Notes under the pieces: generated by a model | What the model saw: only the letters and a program-made list of their open reading frames with translations | Database searches by the model: none | What the model was told of the DNA's origin: nothing | Source: Chamaelirium japonicum | Taxonomy: Eukaryota > Streptophyta > Magnoliopsida > Liliales > Melanthiaceae | Length of the DNA stretch: 64,000 bases | Assembly (NCBI GenBank): GCA_947650365.1 | Contig: CANTAL010000142.1 | Coordinates: forward strand, 434,001 to 498,000 | Direction: 5' to 3' | Translations under genes and position numbers: made by a program | Shown here: positions 58,001 to 64,000 of the stretch, piece after piece | How positions within the stretch are numbered: position 1 is the stretch's first letter | Layout: each line of letters opens with the position of its first letter

Positions 58001-58450
58001 CTATCGAACCACTCCGAGAAGATAAACTGGGTTCTCACCCTTTCGCCTAACGTACAGGTCAGAAGCAGTCCTCCCAACAGAGACCATCTCAAACACTTTG
58101 AAGACCAGAGCAATCGAAGAGGGGGTTAAGAGCTTTGAGTCAATGACCATGATCTCTCTGAAGAATTACGAGATCGAGCAACCGTTTGTGTTGCCAAGTA
58201 TCAACAGAGGATCAAACGAGCCTACGATCAGAAGGTCAATAAGAGACAGTTCCCAATTGGCAGCCTGGTCCTCAGAGCAGTCTTCTACAACACAAAAGAG
58301 CACAGCAACAGAAAACTAGCTCCCAACTGGAAAGGACCCTACATCATTGAATCGATAGGAGGCAAAGGATCTTATCGACTGATTTTGCCAGAAGAAGATA
58401 GACTACCACGAGCTTGGAATGCTAGACATCTCAAAATATTTTATCCTTGA
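55041..58450 (+). pseudogene. pol: Pol pseudogene of element D
   Basis: Collinear with Pol of A in the same frame as gag-protease. Stops at 55083, 55209, 56109, 56457, 56478, 57030, 57219 and 58023, and a frameshift near 58125; the last codons are ...LKIFYP and TGA at 58448. RT (FMDGYSGYNQI, YVDD), both RNase H domains (second with TDGASS, NNEAKYES, YSDSQL), the integrase finger (CEPCQRH) and the D-D-E region (IAENGAQFDS) are recognisable. The second integrase Asp is changed to Glu (VADNG in A, IAENG here), and GQAEASN has become GQAKASN, so the catalytic residues are lost as well. Confidence 0.92.
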
Positions 58451-58544
58451 TGTAAACTCCATGCTGAATAAAGACCACTTTCAAACGTCCATCTCGTCTA
58501 CTCAAGTTCTCAAGCAACCTCGAGCTATCGACCTTCAAATTTCT

Positions 58545-58870
58545 AGGTCGTTTAATAAGTTTGGGAGCTTGAGTTGCGACTCAAACCCTTACAGGCAGAT
58601 GTTAAATGATTTCGGGTTATGAAACAAAACAACCTTCAAGTTACCTGGTCAATTTAACAAGTTTGGGGGATCGTGTTGCGACACAACCCCTTACAGGCAG
58701 ATGTTAAATAACCTTCAAATAAATAACCGTTTAACAAGTTTGGGTACTCGAGTTGCGACTCGACCCCTCACAGGAAAATGTTAAGCGATTTCGAATTATG
58801 ATACAACTCGACTTTCAATTATTAAGTTACTTGACATGTTTGGGTGATCGAGTTGCAACTCAACCCCTTG
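58545..58870 (+). repeat. Hairpin repeats after pol (element D, four copies)
   Basis: Hairpins at 58569-58584 (TTGAGT/ACTCAA), 58673-58684 (GTGT/ACAC), 58748-58763 (TCGAGT/ACTCGA) and 58850-58861 (GAGT/ACTC), loop TGCG or TGCA. Most are preceded by TTTAA(C/T)AAGTTTGGG and followed by ACCCCTTAC-like sequence. Confidence 0.82.
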
Positions 58871-59574
58871 CTGGCAAATGTTTAGTATATTCTAACATCC
58901 CATTCAAAACACAAACATTAAAAGAATTCAACACAAAAGACATTCAATCTCAAACACCAAAAAGAAGTCTTTATTTCTCAAAAATTTACAAGTACAGGGA
59001 GCTGTTATATATGCAAAGTTTACAGATACAAAAGCAAAAGAAAAAAGATGGATGACATCAGGGCTTGCCCACACTTGGAGCGCGCAATTTGTCTCCTTCA
59101 GATCCACCCCGAGCCTTGCTCGCCGCAGACGCTTTAGAAGACTGGACGCCGCTAGCATGAACCCTGAGGGCTTCCACCGCTTTCTCTGTTGTTGATCTTA
59201 AACTCTCGCAATCCTGAAGTGCCTGCTCGAGCTTCTCCTCCTTATTCGCGAGAGCCGCCTCCTTCACAACAAGCTCCGCTTTCAACTCGTTGATCTCTGT
59301 CAGTCGGTTGAAAGCCGTAGTCTCCATCTTGAAGAACCTGTTCTTCAAGCTGAAAAAACTCCTTGTCCAAGTCGACATAGGAGGTGTTCAAATTCTTCTT
59401 CTCCAGCCATTCCTGATGAACAGCCTTCTTGCTAGCAGAAAGAGCTTCCTTCAGCTTGTCCTTCTCCATGTTCGCGGCCCCCAGTTCGATAGTCAAATAA
59501 GAGACTTCTGCCGAAGCCCCCTGCTCACCGGCCCTCCTGAAGAGCCTGCTAGCAATTTTCAGGACCGCTGAGTT

Positions 59575-59650
59575 CTGCAAACAATCAAGAGACAGTCAGA
59601 AATATCTCGGAGTATACGACTCAAAAACCAAGTCAAGCTGATGCACTTAC
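59575..59650 (-). other. Intron 2 of aORF in element D (76 bp)
   Basis: GTAAGTGC donor and TTTGCAG acceptor; same length and phase as intron 2 of A. Confidence 0.72.
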
Positions 59651-59787
59651 CACAACTTCAAGCCTGAGATAAGCTTCATCCAGGGTAGCGTTGAGAAGGT
59701 TGCAAAGCTTCCGGATCACACCCGTTGGGTGGTTGATGTCAACCTCACCCAAGTCTCTGAGCAACGGAGTGGAGCCGACAGGAACAC

Positions 59788-59866
59788 CTGCTAGCAATAC
59801 AAGGGTTCAATAGTCAGAATACCGAATGTCCAAAGCAATGAAGAAGAGAAGTTAACAGTAACATAC
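59788..59866 (-). other. Intron 1 of aORF in element D (79 bp)
   Basis: Donor GCAG|GTATGT and acceptor GCTAGCAG|GTGTTCC; same codon position as intron 1 of A (82 bp). Confidence 0.72.
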
Positions 59867-60479
59867 CTGCGGCGTCGGCTCGGGATGCTTCGGCCTTGCC
59901 CTTTCCCCGATCGGAACTCTTACCCCCGGGGGTCGACCTTTCCTTCACGGGAGAAGCCACTGGCGGAGGTTGGGCTGTCCCAGCCTCCACGCGACTCCCT
60001 CCCTCCTTGTGCAAAGGGGAAGGGATGTCGTGCGGCGGAGGTTGGAGGTTCACTGGTTTGCTGAAGCTTGGCCATGAGCGCAGCCGTCACCTCTACCATC
60101 TGGGCAGTCGAAGGATGGACAGTGGGCGGAGGTTGCTCAACCTCCAACCCACCGTTCGTCGAGGCGCCCTCCAGGCGAGGGACGCTCGGGGGCACTTGGT
60201 CAAGGGGAGTGGGGTTGCTTGCAACCATATCACTCTCCGAGTACTTTATTCTGATGCGCGTCGGGCGCTTCAGTTCTTCAAAGTGATAGGTGGGCGACAC
60301 TCTCTTGCCGTCACCCACCGTATCCATGACATTCTCCATCCGACGGGCCTTAGCCTCGTCGATGGGGGTGGGCGGAACTTCCTCCTCGCCACCGTCTCCT
60401 CCTTCGTCTTCTCCATCGTCCTCCTCGTCACCACCATCACCACCACCACCTTCGTCATCGTCAGTGTCGTCTTCATCCT

Positions 60480-60559
60480 CCTCCTCTTCTTCTTCTTCTT
60501 CTTCTTCTTCTTCTTCTTCTTCTTCTTCTTCTTCTTCTTCTTCTCCTTTTCCTTCTTCT

Positions 60560-60591
<32 letters not shown>

Positions 60592-60660
60592 TTCTTCTCC
60601 TTTCTTCTCCTCTTCTTCTTTCTTCTCTTCCTCTTTCTTCTCCTCCTCCTTGAAGACCCT
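60480..60660. repeat. TTC/GAA microsatellite coding for poly-Glu in aORF of D
   Basis: Long CTT/TTC runs on the plus strand, read as Glu-rich (GAA/GAG) on the aORF strand. A has a shorter Lys/Glu-rich tract at the homologous place (about 14175-14260). The serine and phenylalanine open frames on the plus strand are shadows. Confidence 0.85.
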
Positions 60661-61990
60661 TCTTTTCTTCACCTGACTCCTGTGAGTCACCACCAGCTTC
60701 TCCTCCGTTGGCAAGCGGCGCCTCACCCCGTATGCCTTCTTCTCGACCCGGACAACTCTGACTATCTTGCCTGATTGAGGATCCTCCTCATAATCAGAAT
60801 ACAAGACGTCATTGTCCTCGTACCTGGCCTACAGCCTGTGGAAGAGGTTGGCGTTGTCGTGCCGGACCGGGCAGTTCAAAAACTATTTCCATGATCGGGT
60901 ACCGCAAGTCAACTCCAGAAAAAGGTTGTCGAGGGCCCTGATTCGATCAGATGACGACATATCAACCTCTTTGTGTACCTGAGAACGAGGAGTCTCAGGC
61001 ACAAAAAGGGGAGTACATGCCCCAGTAACGAAAATCAGCCAGTCGGTGTACAGCTTGTCGGAGGGTACGATATCGATGATCGGGCGGAGCACGGAGATGC
61101 TTGTTAAATTGAAGAAAGGGCTGCCCTTCATCGAAACCTACTTATAGTGGTAGAAGAAGTACCCTAACTCTATACTGGCCACTTTACCTTCAGGGATGCT
61201 GGAGTAGCATGCCCTAAGCTCCTCCTGGAAATCCGACTCCACCCGACAGAATGCATAGATTATCCTCCATGCATTCCCCGATATCTGCCCTAGGCAAAGC
61301 CCCGAAGTGTTCAGCAACCGGGCAGAAAACGGCAGTAGAGGGAGGCACAGCCCGCAGTTTAGCTGGCCGATGGTGATCATGACCACCGTCCCCAGCACTT
61401 GCTCCTTACTGGCGACCCCTGTGAAGACAGTCCGCTTGTCGATCCCGAAAGCGGATTGAACTCCTGCCAGAGCTGGTCGGTGTTTTCCCTCTGTGAAGCA
61501 GGCGAGTAACTTTTGCCACTTAGCCCTCTTCACATCAGTGAGCTTGCCGTCGATGTTATATTCAAAGATGGGCTCCTCTGACAACGGCATAAGAGGTCCC
61601 AAAACAAAGCTGGCCTTCGGAATGTGCTCGGGCCTTGAAGGTGCAGAAGCGAACCCCACTCCCATGTGCCTCTTACCAAGCACACCAAGGGCACCTTTGC
61701 CCTTGCCCCGGTTGATAGGTTTGGGTGACACCGGAGCTTTCTCCTTCCCCACCCTCTTGGACGGAACCACGTTCTTGATCTTCATGCTGCTGGAAGATGC
61801 CATTTCGATCGATCGGGAAAGCATGGAGAGCAGAAAACTCGGGAGCAAAGGGTTCTGGACTTTGAAAAATTTCTAGAAGCATGAGGCAAAAATAAAATCC
61901 AGAATGAGCTTATAAACCCCAGAGAAACTAGCGCGAAAACTGAAAAGACACGTAGCATCACCAGCTCAAAAGCCGTGTTTTCAAAAGGGA

Positions 61991-61996
61991 CACGTG
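61991..61996 (-). promoter_or_regulatory. Conserved G-box upstream of aORF (element D)
   Basis: On the minus strand GATGCCACGTGT, with CACGTG ending about 188 bp upstream of the aORF ATG; same 12-mer and near-equal spacing as in A (12778-12783). Confidence 0.55.
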
Positions 61997-62199
61997 GCAT
62001 CAATCCGAAGGAAGCGCTCTTCCAGGCGACCCGTCGGAATCAGATGAAACATCGAAACAAATGAACCGTCAGTCCAAGCGAACCACCGGTTCAGAAGAAT
62101 CACAGGTCCATGTGAACCACCGGCTCAAGCAAAACAACAAAACTAAAGAAATTACCACTCCAGATCACCTCAACCTTAATCGCCGTTCGAAGACTTTAC

Positions 62200-64000
62200 C
62201 CGTTCGATAGGCAGACGATCGGGTAATTTTTTAAGGGATCGGGCAGAAAATAGGCTCTTTTGCAGAACGCCTCAACATCCACCGGTTGGATTTAATCGAT
62301 CGATCAAAATTGACCGATCGAATAGCTTCAACCGATCGGTTCGATTTCTACTAGATCGGGCAAATTACTTAGGTCTTTACCCGATCACCTCAAACTCCAC
62401 CAGTTGAATTTAACCGATCGGTCAAACTTGACCGATCGGATAGATTCAACCGATTGGTTCAATTTCTACTAGATCGGGCAAAATACTTAGATTTTTGCCC
62501 GATCGCCTCAACCTCCACCGGTTGAATTTAACCAATCGGTCAAACTTGACCGATCGGATAGATTCAACCGATCGAGTCGATTTCTACTGGATCGGGCAAA
62601 ATACTTAGGTTTTTGCCCGATCGCCTCAACCTCCACCGGTCGAATTTAACCGATCGGTCAAACTTGACCGATCGAAAAGATTCAACCGATCGGTTCGATT
62701 TCTATTGGATCAGGCAAAATACTTAGGTTTTTGCCCGATCACCTTAACCTCCACCGGTTGCATTTAACCGATCGGTCAAATTTGACTGATTGGATAGATT
62801 CAACCGATCGGTTCGTTTTCTACTGGATCGGGCAAAAAACTATGTTTTTGCCCGATCGTCTCAACCTCCACCGGTTGAATTTAATCGATCAGTCAACTTT
62901 GACCGATCAGATAGATTGAACCGATCGGTTTGATTTCTACTGGATCAGGCAAAAAACTATGTTTTTTGATCGATCGCCTTGACCTCCACCGATTGAATTT
63001 AATCGATCGGTCAACTTTGACCTATCGGATAGATTCAATCGATCGGTCAAGTTTCTACTGAATCAAGCAAAAAACTATATTTTTTGATCGATCGTCTCGA
63101 CCTCCACCGGTTGAATTTAACTGATCGGTCAACTTTGACCATTCGATAAAATTCAACCGATATCAAGTTTCTACTGGATCGGGCAAAAAACTATGTTTTT
63201 TGACCGATCGTCTCGACCTCTACCGGTTGAATTTAACCGATTGGTCAACTTTGATCGATCGGTCAAATTCAACCGATCGATCAAGTTTCTACTGGATCAG
63301 GCAAAAAACTATGGTTTTTGACCAATCATCTCGACCTCTACTGGTTGAATTTAACCAATCGGTTAACTTTGACCGATCAGTCAAATTCAACAGATCGGTC
63401 AAGTTTCTACTGGATCGAGCAAAAAACTATGTTTTTTGACCGATCGTCTCGACCTCCACCGATTAAATTTAACCGATCGGTCAACTTTAATCGATCGGTC
63501 AAATTCGACTGATCGGTCAAGTTTCTACTGGATTGGGCAAAAAACTATATTTTTTGACCGATCGTCTCGACCTCCATCGATTGAATTTAACCGATCGATC
63601 AACTTTGACCGATCGATCAAATTCAACCGATCAGTCAAGTTTCTACTCGATCGGGCAAAAAAACTATGTTTTTTGACCGATCATCTCGACCTCCACCGGT
63701 TGAATTTAACCGATCGGTCAAAATTGATTGATCGGTCAAGTTTCTATTGAATCGGGCAAAAAACTATATTTTTTGACTGATCGTCTCGACCTCCACCGGT
63801 TGAATTTAACCGATCGATCAAATTCAATCGATCGGTCAAGTTTCTACTGGATCGGGCAAAATACTATATTTTTTTGACCGATCACCTTGACCTCCACCGG
63901 TTGAATTTAATCGATTGGTCAATTTTGAACGATCGATCAAATTCAACCGATTGGTCAAGTTTCTATTGGATCGGGCAAAAAACTATGTTTTTTGACCGAT
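62200..64000. repeat. GATCGGTC dyad array of element D
   Basis: Tandem units of about 120 bp, each with CTCCACCGGTTGAATTTAAC, then ACCGATCGGTCAA, then TTTCTACTGGATCGGGCAAA. Some units keep a perfect dyad, e.g. arms CGGGCAAAAA and TTTTTGCCCG at 62829-62854; later units are imperfect (GGGC opposite GACC). The array continues past the window. Open frames across it are not genes. Confidence 0.88.

Larger units (their letters stand above)
59058..61803 (-). pseudogene. aORF pseudogene of element D (three exons, antisense)
   Basis: Exons 61803-59867, 59787-59651 and 59574-59058 reproduce the layout of A, with exon 2 again 137 bp. The start MASSSSMKIK is at 61803; an upstream in-frame ATG at 61848 is not conserved in A. 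Core motifs KEQVLGTVV, LNTSGLCLGQ and NAWRIIYAFC match A. Stops interrupt exon 1 just after FYHYK (about 61137), near 60882 and near 60833. A frame change affects its 3' end (around 60050) and another affects exon 3 (near 59350). The C-terminus ends SVGKP, like SVAKP in A. A glutamate run encoded by a TTC/CTT microsatellite lies at about 60480-60660. Conserved splice sites and coding similarity across two old copies argue that this was once an expressed protein gene. Confidence 0.8.
51209..64000 (+). mobile_element. Element D: decayed Tat-type relative of A, 3' end outside the window
   Basis: In order: 5' LTR 51209-52401, PBS 52405-52421, gag-protease pseudogene 52570-55040, pol pseudogene 55041-58450, hairpin repeats 58545-58870, antisense aORF pseudogene (minus strand 61803-59058), G-box, and the dyad array from about 62200 to the window end. 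Same gene order and opposing strands as A. At least a dozen stops and several frameshifts make it inactive. The 3' LTR and second target duplication are not in the window. Confidence 0.9.

Noticed and set aside
59896-60774. Plus-strand frames with poly-Phe and poly-Ser runs
   Set aside because: They are reverse shadows of the TTC/GAA microsatellite within the aORF of D.

Overview
The window is plant nuclear heterochromatin: a short-unit satellite array with nested LTR retrotransposons. There is no ordinary host gene. Evidence for a plant host: Ty3/gypsy elements of the Tat type (two RNase H domains, an antisense gene after pol, tandem repeats before the 3' LTR), a Cassandra-type TRIM carrying 5S rRNA sequence, and GT-AG introns of 76-82 bp. 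I cannot name the species.

Layout. (1) 1-3124: the 5' end of a minus-strand Ty3/gypsy element E (gag, PBS, 1178-bp LTR), cut by the window edge. (2) 3125-10089: satellite, mainly 23-bp units with a 28-bp variant, in blocks that repeatedly flip orientation. (3) 10090-23189: element A, minus strand, 13.1 kb, with 824-bp LTRs that differ at only two positions I could find and a 5-bp target duplication (CGATC). It has open gag-protease and pol frames, and an antisense three-exon gene (aORF, 12974-15732). (4) 23190-43676: more satellite. (5) 43677-50894: element C, plus strand, a deletion derivative with LTRs, PBS and PPT but only scraps of gag and pol; a Cassandra TRIM (47084-47847) sits inside it. 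C also has CGATC duplications. (6) 50895-51208: satellite. (7) 51209-64000: element D, plus strand, an old relative of A with gag-pol and aORF full of stops; its 3' LTR lies outside the window.

How the parts work together. In A, the minus-strand genomic RNA would start at the TATA box of the right-hand LTR and encode Gag-protease. An in-frame UAG followed by CAA UCA separates this from RT, two RNase H domains and integrase; the context fits the leaky UAG-CAR-YYA type, and D keeps it as UAG CAA CCA. On the opposite strand a G-box-bearing region drives a separate spliced gene that converges on pol. Its two introns and exon sizes are the same in A and D. Between the two convergent genes, A, C and D all carry tandem short hairpins whose stems change in a compensating way. 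Before the 3' LTR all three carry arrays of long perfect dyads.

Most interesting: the leaky stop context, the antisense intron-bearing gene, the covarying hairpins, same-phase insertion of A, C and probably D into the satellite, and satellite flips centred on one palindromic core.
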